DNA of 62,448 nt from assembly GCA_959606065.1 (NCBI GenBank), contig CAUHHV010000011.1, positions 1 to 62,448 on the forward strand. The letters are read 5' to 3'. Positions 1-8,369 of the stretch are shown one piece after another (position 1 is the first letter of the stretch; every line of letters starts with the position of its first letter). Position numbers and translations under genes: made by a program. The notes under the pieces are model-generated. The model was not told the DNA's origin. It did no database searches and saw nothing but the letters and a program-made list of their open reading frames with translations. Source of the stretch: an uncultured Collinsella sp. (GTDB lineage: Bacteria > Actinomycetota > Coriobacteriia > Coriobacteriales > Coriobacteriaceae).

Positions 1-17
1 GGAAAGGTAGGCGCGGC

Positions 18-359
18 ATGAGTTTGCTGACATTTGCCAAGACGGCCTTGGGTTCCATGGTCAAACAGCCGGTCACGGTGCGCTATCCGCAGGAGAAGCT
101 CGCGGCACCTGAGCGCCTGCGCGGGCACATCGTTAACGACATGGACGTGTGCATTTGCTGCGGCATGTGCGCGCGCCGCTGCCCGGCGGGCGCGCTCGCG
201 GTCGATCGCAAGGGAGGAACGTGGTCGATTGACCCGTATGCCTGCGTGGTATGCGGCGAGTGCATCGAGAGCTGCCCCAAACACTGCCTGACTATGGACA
301 CCGCCCGTACTCCGGTTGCGGCGGACAAGACTCCCACAGTAGAAACCAAACCGGAATAG
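18..359 (+). CDS. 4Fe-4S dicluster ferredoxin-like protein (hydrogenase/complex I-type subunit)
   Basis: A 113-residue protein with two classical 4Fe-4S cluster motifs, CICCGMCARRCP near residue 45 and CVVCGECIESCP near residue 76. It has the look of the small electron-transfer subunits (NuoI, EchF or HycF type) that feed membrane hydrogenases or complex I-like modules. A GGAAAGG ribosome site lies just before the ATG. The N-terminal 40 residues have no obvious membrane segment, and the C-terminal 15 residues are a low-complexity Thr/Pro tail. The gene starts at the window edge and is followed by a strong hairpin, so it is probably the last gene of an operon lying upstream. Which complex it serves cannot be told from here. 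Confidence 0.8.
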   Translation: MSLLTFAKTALGSMVKQPVTVRYPQEKLAAPERLRGHIVNDMDVCICCGMCARRCPAGALAVDRKGGTWSIDPYACVVCGECIESCPKHCLTMDTARTPVAADKTPTVETKPE

Positions 360-393
360 AGCTGGAATAGAGCTGGAATAGAGCTGGAATAGG
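352..393. repeat. 11-bp tandem repeat at the ferredoxin stop codon
   Basis: The unit GCTGGAATAGA occurs three times head to tail from 361, preceded by a diverged copy (CCGGAATAGA) that contains the stop codon of the ferredoxin gene. Each unit carries an in-frame or near-frame TAG. The repeat runs directly into the terminator hairpin. Confidence 0.85.
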
Positions 394-425
394 GGCCGGT
401 GGGGCAAAAATGCCCCACCGGCCCC
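392..425 (+). terminator. Hairpin terminator after ferredoxin gene
   Basis: Perfect 15-bp GC-rich stem (392-406 with 411-425) and an A-rich loop. There is no strong T-run after it, so it may act as a bidirectional or factor-assisted terminator. Confidence 0.7.
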
Positions 426-456
426 GCGCTTAAACGCGCGGTTGGGCCGCCACGAA

Positions 457-610
457 CAAAACTATGCCGGACTACTACGATAAATCGCCTACCCCCAACC
501 GCGCCGCATTTGGCAAAATCAAAACCGCAGGTAGACGGCTTGCGGTTTTGCGAAAAAGTCACGCGTGGTCGGGGATCTTATTATTATCGTAGTAAACCGG
601 CATAGTTTTG
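457..610. repeat. Long-palindrome element, copy 1
   Basis: Nested inverted repeats. Outer arms 457-483 and 584-610 match at 24 of 27 positions. A middle imperfect stem pairs 491-503 with 562-574. An inner stem pairs 521-529 with 541-549 around the core AAAACCGCAGGTAGA. Total length is 154 bp. Two relatives lie at 7274-7431 and 7526-7679 with the same plan and the same inner core. No coding potential was seen. It could be a MITE-like element or a structured RNA. Confidence 0.8.
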
Positions 611-849
611 AAATGGCGCCATATCGGTGACGGCCCTTGATCCCCCAAGGACGGAGGAAAACGGGCCCTTTTGCCCCGTCCATCTTGAGTCGCACCTATT
701 TTCCTGCGAAAACGCCGTGTCTCAACTTTGGTGAGACATTTGTCTCACGCCCAAAACAGAATCTGGAACATGTGTCACCTGCCCTAATTGTGTCTCATTC
801 CGTAACTTTAGGCTGATGCAAGGTCTGAGACCGCGAGAAGGGAGACGCG
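611..849 (+). promoter_or_regulatory. Adhesin upstream region with repeated TGTCTCA motifs
   Basis: The heptamer TGTCTCA or its complement TGAGACA occurs at 718-724, 732-738, 741-747 and 791-797, with a related TCTGAGA at 823-829. The first two form an inverted pair with a 7-bp spacer. Such clustering just before a surface-protein gene suggests a repressor or activator site. The 16-nt string GGACGGAGGAAAACGG at 649-664 recurs at 7457-7472, also just downstream of a long-palindrome element. No convincing -10/-35 pair was assigned. Confidence 0.5.
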
Positions 850-3800
850 ATGAGTAAGTACACGAGGGGTCTCTTGGCGGTGATACTGGCCGTAGTGCTG
901 GTGTTGCCGGCTGCAGCATTTGCCATGCTGCCCGAGGCCAACGCCAGGTCCAGCACCGGTATGGACGGACCGACAATGACCGGAAAGGTCGTCGACTACG
1001 ACACCAGTAACCACTGGAAGTTCTGGGCCGGCGGCTATGATGGCAAGGAAGTGACAACTCAAAACATCGGTCGAATCTGGACCGATAAGACGGTCAAGGA
1101 AACCGCGGCAAACGAAGAGTCGGATTTTCTGACCACGCTGTCTGCTATCTCTTCGACGTCCGATACGACGGTTTCCGGCAAGCCGCTCGACGTCGTGCTG
1201 GTGCTGGACGCTTCTGGTTCGATGAATGACCCCATGGGCAGTGGAGATTCCACCAAGCGTATCAGAGCGCTGAAAACGGCCGCCAATAGCTTTATCGATG
1301 CCATTGCCAAAGAAAATGCAAAGATTTCGGACGAGTCCAAGCAGCATCAAGTTGCCATCGTAAAGTTTTCCGGCAATATGGCTGGTTGGGTCGGCAACGA
1401 CACGTATTTGGAGTGGGGGTATAGGTGCAACTACTCGCAGACCATGAAGAAGCTGACGCTCTGCAAGGGCAATGACGCGACGAACCTTAAGAGTACGGTC
1501 GACTCCATCAGGCCTAATGGCGCCACGCGCGCCGACTATGGCTTACGGCTGGCTAATGGGGTATTTTCGTCTGGTCGCGCCGACGCCAAAAAGATCGTTG
1601 TCTTCTTCACCGATGGCTCACCTACGAGTTCCAGTGGATTCGAGGCCGAGGTTGCCAATAGCGCCATCCGTAGCGCCAAGAACCTCAAGAATAAAGGTAC
1701 CGACATTTACGCTATCGGCATCTTTGACGGTGCAAATCCCAATGACGACCCCACGGAAAAGCGCACAAGCAGAGAGAATAAGTTCATGCATGCCGTGTCG
1801 AGCAATTATCCCGACGCAAATTCGTATAAGAGCGATGAGCTTGGCACACGTGCAGAAAACTCCGATTACTACAAGTCGGCAACCAGCGCCTCTGAGCTCG
1901 AGAAAATCTTCGAAGAGATCTCGGGAAGCATTATCCAAGCTGGTTACCCGACCGAAGTTCACGGCGGTTATGGCGAGCATAAGTCTGGCTACATTACGTT
2001 TACTGACGAGCTGGGCGACTTTATGCAGGTCGACAACTTTACGTCTGTCGTGTACAACGGCGAGACGTTTACCAACCCGGCAATAAAGACCGAAGGCAAC
2101 ATCGACACCTACAAATTTGAGGGTGCTGCCGCGAACCTAGTCATCACCGTTCAGCATGCCGAAAAGAACAAGCCCCGGACCGGCGATATCGTAACGGTTA
2201 AGATTCCTGCGTCGCTGATTCCGTTGCGCCACTTTAAGATCAAAGATGGCATGCTTACGGTCGACAATACTGAGCCCGTTCGGGTGAGCTACACCTCGAG
2301 CGTTAAGAAAGACGCGCTCGATAACCTGTTTACACCCGAGCAGGTAGTGGGGCTTGAGGATTACATTAAGAGCAATACGACCACCGCGAAGGACGACTCC
2401 AAGACCGTAAACTTCTACGCGAACAAGTGGAAGAACGGTGCGCTGGGCGATACGATTGCCAACTTTGAGCCCGCGGATTCCAACCGCTATTACTATTTCC
2501 AGAAGCAGACCCCCATTTACGTGGATGAAAGCTGCACAACGCCCGCAACGGGTTCGCTGGCTGCCGAGGGCATCTATTACTACAAGGATGAGTTCGAGGT
2601 GAAGGGCACAGACGGCAAGGCCGAGCTCCGTACGGCTGTTATTGAGTTTACCGGCGGAGACGCCGCGAGCTTTGAGGGCGCCATCGTGCCCGACGCGAGC
2701 GGAAACCTGTCGTTTAGCAAGGGAACCGCGCGCCTGGCCTTTATTGACGAGCTCCACACCACCAAGGAGCGCGTGGGCGGTAACCCCACCGGCACCGCGA
2801 CCGACGTGCTCAACCCCAAGTGGAACAACATGTCTGCCAAGTCGAACGCCACAGAGGTTGACGTTCACCTGGGCAACAACGGCAAGATCAGCTATAAGTA
2901 CGACATGACGCCGGCAACGGTGGATACTAAGGCGAAGTTTGGCCTGACCAAGGTGCTCGAGGGCCGCGAGTGGGCGGATACGGACAAGTTTGAGTTTGGC
3001 CTGACGTCCGAGAACGGCGCCCCGATGCCTGCGGCTACGACTGCGATCGTGCACAAGGCTGACCTGGACCAGGGCAAGGCTGCCATCGACTTCGGCACGA
3101 TCGAATACGCCGAACCTGGCACGTACGTCTACAAGGTCAGTGAAAAGCACGCCGGGACCACGATTGACGGCATCGCCTACAGCGGTAACGTCGCGGAGAT
3201 CACCGTGACGGTGACGCCCGACAAGAAGGGTGAGCTCAGCGCCGCTGTGAAGGTGGCCTGGAGTGAACCCGAAGTGACCGAATTCAAGAACGTCTACGCT
3301 GCGGATCCTGTTGAGTCCAGCGTTACCGACGAGATCAAGGTCGCCAAGTCCCTGACCGGCCGCGATCTCAAGGACGGCGAGTTTAGCTTTGAGTTGCGCG
3401 AGATCAAGGGCGAGGACTCTGAGCTTATCGAGACCGTCAAGAATGACGCCAACGGCAACGTTGTGTTCAGCGCCATTAAGTACACCGAGGCCGGCGAGCA
3501 CACCTATACGCTGAGCGAGGTCAAGGGCAATGCCGGCGGCATCACCTACGACGAAACCGTCTACACCATCGTGGCGACCATCAGCGATAACGACAAGGGC
3601 CAGCTGGTGGCCACGCACAAGCTGAAGGGCGCCGAGGACGTCAAGAGTATCGAGTTCAAGAACGCCTACACCGCGAATGCTGCCGAGGCATCGCTTGCGG
3701 GCATCAAGAACCTGCAGTTCGCCAAAGGTCTGACCCCGGCCGATATTGCCGGCAAGTTCACCTTTACCGTGACCGGCGAAGAGGGCGCGCCCATGCCTGC

Positions 3801-6800
3801 GAACACGAGCGTGACCAATGATGCCAAGGGCAAAGTTGACTTCGGCAAGATCACCTTTACGCTCGACGACCTTAACAAGGCTCTGGGTGAGAAGCCCGAG
3901 AAGCGCGAACATACCTTTACCTACACCGTGACCGAGTCCGGCGAGGTCGCTGGCGTGACCAACGACGCCAAGCCTTCGCGTACGGTTTCCTTCACCGTGA
4001 CCGATGACGGCGAGGGCAAACTGAGCGTGTCCCGCAACTCGGACGGCAACGCGGCATTTACGTTCACCAATACCTACAGCGTGACGCCTGTTGAGACGAG
4101 CGTCACCGACCAGATCACCGCGACCAAGGTCCTGACCGGGCGCGACATGGCTGAGGGCGAGTTCTCCTTCGAGCTCGTCAAGGGCGAGGGCAAGGACGCC
4201 AAGGTCGTCGCCACCGGCACCAACGCCGCCGATGGCAAAATCACGATGAGCGCCGTGAAGTACGACAAGGCCGGAACGCACACCTACACACTGCACGAGG
4301 TCAACGGCGGAACCACCAGCAAGGGCGTCACATACAGTGATGCCAAATTCACCATCGAGACGACCATCACCGATAACGGCGACGGCACGCTCAGTGCCCA
4401 GCATGTTCTGAAGAATGCCGAGGCTGCGATCTTCAAGAACACCTACAGCGTGACCCCGATCGACACAGAGCTCGACTTTGGCCTGAGCAAGGCCATTGAC
4501 GGCCGCGACTGGACGGATGGGGACGAGTTTAGCTTTACCATCACCGCTCCCGAGGGCACCCCGCTGCCCGATCCCGCAACCGTAACCGTGAGCAAGAGGG
4601 ACGCGAAGGACGGCATCGCCGCCATCAAGTTCGGCAAGATCCACTACGCTGCCGCCGGAACCTATAAGTACGAGATTCGCGAGAACGCGGGCAGCACGGT
4701 CGGCATGACGTATGACGCGCATGTCGCAACCGCCGAAGTGACCGTGACCGAGGACAGCGATGGCACCCTGACCGCCAACGTCACTAAGAAGGAAAACGGA
4801 CGCTTTACCAACACGTACCGCACTGAGCTCGATTACGCCGCGGCCGGCGGTCTCAAGCTCAGCAAGACCCTCTACGGACGCCCCATGACCGAGGGCCAGT
4901 TCACCTTTACCGTGACGCCCGCCGATGCGGCTTCTGCCACCGCGCTCGGCCTGCACGAGGGCGCCAACGTGTACAAGTCCCCTGCGACGGCAGAGGCAAC
5001 GGTCGGTCGGATTGACATTCTGGCGGGCCATGAGGTTAAGTTTACGCAGGCTGACGCGGGTAAGACCTTTACATACACCGTTGCCGAGAAGAATGACGGC
5101 CAGCCCGGTTACACCTACGACGATGCCGAGCGCACCGTGACGATCGCTATCGCCGACGACACCGCCGGTACGCTCACCGCCACGACGACCGTCTCCGGCG
5201 GTCCCGAGGGCACGCTGGTGACCGAGTACAAGACCGGCGCGGCTGCGGTCGAGAGCGCCGTGGTCCCGTTCGTCAACAGCTATAGCGCTACGACCGATGC
5301 ACCTGGTGGCACCGTTGCTCAGGTCGTTGCCGCCAAGACCCTGACCGGTCGCCCGATGGCCGACGGCGAGTTCTGGTTCGGCATTGCCTATCAGGGTGAG
5401 CTTGTGGGTTATGAAAATCTCAAGCCCAATATCGGCGGGCACGTGAGCTTTGATGCGCTGCACTACGACACCAAGATGCTTGCCGATCTTGAGTCTGCTG
5501 GGCTTGCCCATCGTACCGACAAGGACGGTAAGCTCGCTTGGACCATTAACTACACGGCCTACGAAGCTATACACGGGCTGCCGAACGGCGTTTCTGCTAC
5601 AACGTGGTACTTTGGCTTTAAGGTTATCGTCGTCGATAACGGTGACGGTACCCTGACGGCAACGGTCGACTACGGTGGCATCGAGCCCTTGTTCGAGAAC
5701 GTCTACGGCGCCGATGCCGTTGACGCCGCGCTCGCCGGCACCAAGAAGCTCCAAGCTGCCGAGGGCCTGACCCCGGCAGACATCACGGGTAAGTTCATCT
5801 TTACCGTGGCCGCCGATGAGGCGGGTGCCCCGATGCCCGAGCGCACGACCGCAACCAACGACGCGGCCGGCAACGTGGACTTTGGCAAGATCCACTTTAC
5901 GCTCGATGACCTCAACCGCGCCCTGGGCGTGACGGACAACGCTTCTGGCGATGCATCGAACAACGCTGAAGCCAACGCCGACGAGGCCGAGGTTGACGCT
6001 GACGCCAGCGGTGACGAGACCAAGGACGAGTCCGAGCCCGCAGCCCCCACCGCCCCGCGCTCGCACACCTTTACCTATACGGTGACCGAGTCCGGTAGCG
6101 CCCCTGGCGTGACCAACGACGCTAACGTAACGCGCAAGGTCTCCTACACCGTGACCGATGACGGCGCTGGACATCTGAGCGTCAAGCGCGACGGCGGCGA
6201 CGGTGCGGACTTTACGTTCACCAACACGTACAGCGTGGCACCCACCGATTCTTCCGTGACCGATCAGGTCAAGACGGTCAAGCGTCTGACCGGACGCGAC
6301 CTTGCAGCCGGCGAGTTCACGTTTGATCTGCTCGAGGACGGCGTGGTTGTCGCTAGCGGCACCAACGACGCCAACGGCACCGTTACGCTGAGCCCGATCC
6401 ACTATGAGGCGCCCGGCACGCACACGTACACGCTGCGCGAGGCTTGCCCCAACGCGCTCGGCCTGTACAAGGGCGTCACCTATGACGGCGCGACCTATAC
6501 CGTCGTGACCACCGTCTCCGACAACGGCGACGGCACGCTGACCGCGACGCACAAGCTCGAGGGAACCACCGAGTCGGCTGGCTTTACTAACAAGTATCAC
6601 GCCATGCCCACGCAGGTTTCCATCGGCGCCATCAAGGTGCTCGAGGGACGCGAGCTCAAGAAGGACGAGTTTAGCTTTAAGCTCGTTGGCGAGGACATCG
6701 AGTCCACCGTCACCAACGATGCCGACGGCAAGATCAACTTCGACAAGTTCGAGTACGACGAGCCCGGTACGTACGTCTACACCATCAGCGAGGTCAAGGG

Positions 6801-7131
6801 CGACGAGGCCAGTATGACCTATGACAAGTCCGTCTTTACCGCGACCGTCAACGTGGTCGACGACGGCGAGGGCAGCCTCAAGGCGAACGTCACCTTTACC
6901 AAGGGCGACAAGAGTGTCGAGGGTATCGTGTTCAACAACATGTACAAGAAGCCCGAGACGCCCGTGCCGACGCCCGACCCCGGTACGTCCAAGACCGTGA
7001 CGAACATCGTCAAGACGGTTAAGGGCTTCCTGCCCACTACGGGTGACCAGCAGGCCGCCGCACTGCTCATGGCATTTGTCATCGCCATGGCCGGCGTCGG
7101 AGCCCTGGTCTGGGGTATCCGTAAGCGCTAG
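850..7131 (+). CDS. Giant LPXTG-anchored VWA/isopeptide-repeat surface adhesin
   Basis: A 2093-residue exported protein. Residues 1-32 are a signal peptide (KR-type start, hydrophobic core). A von Willebrand A domain spans roughly 110-360 with a MIDAS motif DASGS at 120-124. About ten tandem domains follow from residue ~700, each opening with a KxLxGRxLxxGEFxF-type strand and closing with FxNxY, the pattern of Spy0128/FctA pilin domains that form Lys-Asn isopeptide bonds. The end has a sortase signal LPTTG at 2061-2065, a hydrophobic segment and KR-type positive tail, so the protein should be covalently attached to peptidoglycan. Good ribosome site (GAAGGGAG) before the ATG. One repeat carries a 40-residue Asp/Glu/Ala insertion (around 1697-1738). 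Gene stands alone; no sortase or backbone pilin gene is adjacent. Tip adhesin or pilus-like fibre is inferred. Confidence 0.9.
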   Translation: MSKYTRGLLAVILAVVLVLPAAAFAMLPEANARSSTGMDGPTMTGKVVDYDTSNHWKFWAGGYDGKEVTTQNIGRIWTDKTVKETAANEESDFLTTLSAISSTSDTTVSGKPLDVVLVLDASGSMNDPMGSGDSTKRIRALKTAANSFIDAIAKENAKISDESKQHQVAIVKFSGNMAGWVGNDTYLEWGYRCNYSQTMKKLTLCKGNDATNLKSTVDSIRPNGATRADYGLRLANGVFSSGRADAKKIVVFFTDGSPTSSSGFEAEVANSAIRSAKNLKNKGTDIYAIGIFDGANPNDDPTEKRTSRENKFMHAVSSNYPDANSYKSDELGTRAENSDYYKSATSASELEKIFEEISGSIIQAGYPTEVHGGYGEHKSGYITFTDELGDFMQVDNFTSVVYNGETFTNPAIKTEGNIDTYKFEGAAANLVITVQHAEKNKPRTGDIVTVKIPASLIPLRHFKIKDGMLTVDNTEPVRVSYTSSVKKDALDNLFTPEQVVGLEDYIKSNTTTAKDDSKTVNFYANKWKNGALGDTIANFEPADSNRYYYFQKQTPIYVDESCTTPATGSLAAEGIYYYKDEFEVKGTDGKAELRTAVIEFTGGDAASFEGAIVPDASGNLSFSKGTARLAFIDELHTTKERVGGNPTGTATDVLNPKWNNMSAKSNATEVDVHLGNNGKISYKYDMTPATVDTKAKFGLTKVLEGREWADTDKFEFGLTSENGAPMPAATTAIVHKADLDQGKAAIDFGTIEYAEPGTYVYKVSEKHAGTTIDGIAYSGNVAEITVTVTPDKKGELSAAVKVAWSEPEVTEFKNVYAADPVESSVTDEIKVAKSLTGRDLKDGEFSFELREIKGEDSELIETVKNDANGNVVFSAIKYTEAGEHTYTLSEVKGNAGGITYDETVYTIVATISDNDKGQLVATHKLKGAEDVKSIEFKNAYTANAAEASLAGIKNLQFAKGLTPADIAGKFTFTVTGEEGAPMPANTSVTNDAKGKVDFGKITFTLDDLNKALGEKPEKREHTFTYTVTESGEVAGVTNDAKPSRTVSFTVTDDGEGKLSVSRNSDGNAAFTFTNTYSVTPVETSVTDQITATKVLTGRDMAEGEFSFELVKGEGKDAKVVATGTNAADGKITMSAVKYDKAGTHTYTLHEVNGGTTSKGVTYSDAKFTIETTITDNGDGTLSAQHVLKNAEAAIFKNTYSVTPIDTELDFGLSKAIDGRDWTDGDEFSFTITAPEGTPLPDPATVTVSKRDAKDGIAAIKFGKIHYAAAGTYKYEIRENAGSTVGMTYDAHVATAEVTVTEDSDGTLTANVTKKENGRFTNTYRTELDYAAAGGLKLSKTLYGRPMTEGQFTFTVTPADAASATALGLHEGANVYKSPATAEATVGRIDILAGHEVKFTQADAGKTFTYTVAEKNDGQPGYTYDDAERTVTIAIADDTAGTLTATTTVSGGPEGTLVTEYKTGAAAVESAVVPFVNSYSATTDAPGGTVAQVVAAKTLTGRPMADGEFWFGIAYQGELVGYENLKPNIGGHVSFDALHYDTKMLADLESAGLAHRTDKDGKLAWTINYTAYEAIHGLPNGVSATTWYFGFKVIVVDNGDGTLTATVDYGGIEPLFENVYGADAVDAALAGTKKLQAAEGLTPADITGKFIFTVAADEAGAPMPERTTATNDAAGNVDFGKIHFTLDDLNRALGVTDNASGDASNNAEANADEAEVDADASGDETKDESEPAAPTAPRSHTFTYTVTESGSAPGVTNDANVTRKVSYTVTDDGAGHLSVKRDGGDGADFTFTNTYSVAPTDSSVTDQVKTVKRLTGRDLAAGEFTFDLLEDGVVVASGTNDANGTVTLSPIHYEAPGTHTYTLREACPNALGLYKGVTYDGATYTVVTTVSDNGDGTLTATHKLEGTTESAGFTNKYHAMPTQVSIGAIKVLEGRELKKDEFSFKLVGEDIESTVTNDADGKINFDKFEYDEPGTYVYTISEVKGDEASMTYDKSVFTATVNVVDDGEGSLKANVTFTKGDKSVEGIVFNNMYKKPETPVPTPDPGTSKTVTNIVKTVKGFLPTTGDQQAAALLMAFVIAMAGVGALVWGIRKR

Positions 7132-7143
7132 GCACGCTGGCAG

Positions 7144-7169
7144 CGCCCGGGGCCAAAAGGCCCCGGGCG
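7144..7169 (+). terminator. Terminator hairpin after adhesin
   Basis: Perfect 11-bp stem CGCCCGGGGCC/GGCCCCGGGCG around an AAAA loop, 12 bases past the stop codon. Confidence 0.75.
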
Positions 7170-7210
7170 GCCGGCGGGAAGCCAGAACATAGCCCCCACC
7201 CCCACCCCCA

Positions 7211-7252
7211 GCCGCCACGGAGACGTCTCCCTTCTCCGTGGCGGCACTTTTG
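7211..7252 (+). terminator. Second hairpin with T-run
   Basis: 12-bp stem GCCGCCACGGAG (7211-7222) with its complement at 7234-7245, followed by CACTTTT. A C-rich run of CCCCCAC units precedes it. Confidence 0.6.
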
Positions 7253-7273
7253 TGCGCAGGGGAGGAAGGGCCG

Positions 7274-7431
7274 CCACGAAATCGGCCCATCTACTACGTT
7301 TATCCCCTTACCCCCAACCATGCCAAAAAACGCGAAAACAAAACCGCAGGTAGAACGCCTGCGGTTTTGTTCAAAACGAAGGCATGGTCAGGGGTATCGA
7401 GTCAAACGTAGTAGATGGGCCGATTTCGTGG
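7274..7431. repeat. Long-palindrome element, copy 2
   Basis: Outer arms 7274-7301 and 7404-7431 are perfectly complementary over 28 bp. The middle stem pairs 7312-7324 with 7381-7394. The inner 13-bp stem (7338-7350 with 7358-7370) is perfect. The outer arm sequence differs from copy 1, yet pairing is kept. Length is 158 bp. Confidence 0.85.
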
Positions 7432-7442
7432 TTGGCGCCGCC

Positions 7443-7479
7443 AAATGATCCCCCGGGGACGGAGGAAAACGGATCATTT
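7443..7479. repeat. REP-like palindrome
   Basis: AAATGATCC (7443-7451) pairs with GGATCATTT (7471-7479), enclosing the GGACGGAGGAAAACGG string also found at 649-664. Confidence 0.6.
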
Positions 7480-7525
7480 TTGGCCCCACGCGGCTGGTGG
7501 GTGCGTTCGCGCAGGACCGTTCAAA

Positions 7526-7679
7526 CAAAACTATGCCGGTTTACGGGGCTGAGTCACGAGTCCCCAACCATGCCGATATTCGTGAAAATAAAACTGCAGG
7601 TAGACGAGCCGTCATTTTGCAGAAAACGCGGGTATGGATGGGGGTCCTGAGTTTAGCCCCGTAAACCGGCTTAGTTTTG
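7526..7679. repeat. Long-palindrome element, copy 3
   Basis: Arms 7526-7549 and 7656-7679 pair at 23 of 24 positions; inner core AAACTGCAGGTAGACG resembles copies 1 and 2. The outer 14 nt (CAAAACTATGCCGG) equal copy 1, but the next stretch has changed on both sides together. Length is 154 bp. It lies just downstream (minus strand) of the response regulator stop. Confidence 0.8.
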
Positions 7680-7739
7680 AAATGGCATTAAATCGATGGC
7701 AGCCATTTTGCTATGCCAAAGCGGTCGGCCGTTGGGTAA

Positions 7740-8369
7740 TTACCCTCGCAGGTAGGCGATGGCGATTTGCGTGCGGTTGCGTAGGCCCATTTTGGCTAGG
7801 ATTGAGCTGATGTGGTTGCGTACGGTGCCTTCGCCCATATAAGCCGTGGCGGCAATCTCCTTGTTGTCGAGGCCGCGGGCGATGAGCTCGGCGACTTCGA
7901 ACTCGCGGTCGGTCAGGCTGGCAAAGGCTGCGGGCCGGCGGGGCGTGCCCGTCTTGTCGCCCATCCCGTCAAAGTCAACATCTTCGATCGCCTTACCCTC
8001 GAGCACGCGTTTGCCGTCCATGACTTGCGCCAACGCCGGAGGAATGACGGCGACATCGGTTTTAATCAAGTAGCCGCGGGCGCCCAGTTTGAGCGCCGAC
8101 ACAATGTACTCGTCATCCGAGAATGTTGTCAGAAACACCACGCGCGCCGCAGGGTCGCGCTCGAGGATCTCGCGTGCCGCCGAAAGGCCGTCGCGCCCCG
8201 GCATCTGGATGTCGAGTAGCGCGATATCGGGCGCGTGCTCGGCGTAGAGCGCGACCGCGTCGTCGCCATTGGCGCCGGTACCCACCACCTCGATCTGCGG
8301 CTGTGCGCCCAGGATAATCTTGAGCGAATCGACCACCAAACGGTCGTCGTCGACAACTATGAGCCTCAT
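7740..8369 (-). CDS. LuxR/NarL-family response regulator
   Basis: 209 residues. N-terminal receiver domain with the acidic pocket VVDDD at 5-9, phospho-acceptor D53 in LLDIQMPG and conserved K103; C-terminal LuxR-type helix-turn-helix at about 150-207 (LTDREFEVAELIARG). It overlaps the start of its kinase's stop by 4 bp, so the two are co-transcribed. A divergent ABC exporter beyond the kinase is the likely target, as in LiaRS or DesKR-like and bacitracin-type systems, but this is inferred from position. Confidence 0.92.
   Translation of the reverse strand: MRLIVVDDDRLVVDSLKIILGAQPQIEVVGTGANGDDAVALYAEHAPDIALLDIQMPGRDGLSAAREILERDPAARVVFLTTFSDDEYIVSALKLGARGYLIKTDVAVIPPALAQVMDGKRVLEGKAIEDVDFDGMGDKTGTPRRPAAFASLTDREFEVAELIARGLDNKEIAATAYMGEGTVRNHISSILAKMGLRNRTQIAIAYLRG

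Noticed and set aside
2137..7290. 1717-codon open frame on the minus strand across the adhesin
   Set aside because: It is a shadow of the repeat-rich, GC-skewed adhesin gene; the translation has no domain, no start signal and extends over noncoding palindromes.
457..7679. Integrative element with att sites around the adhesin
   Set aside because: The flanking elements are palindromes, not direct repeats of an att type, and there is no integrase or tRNA nearby.
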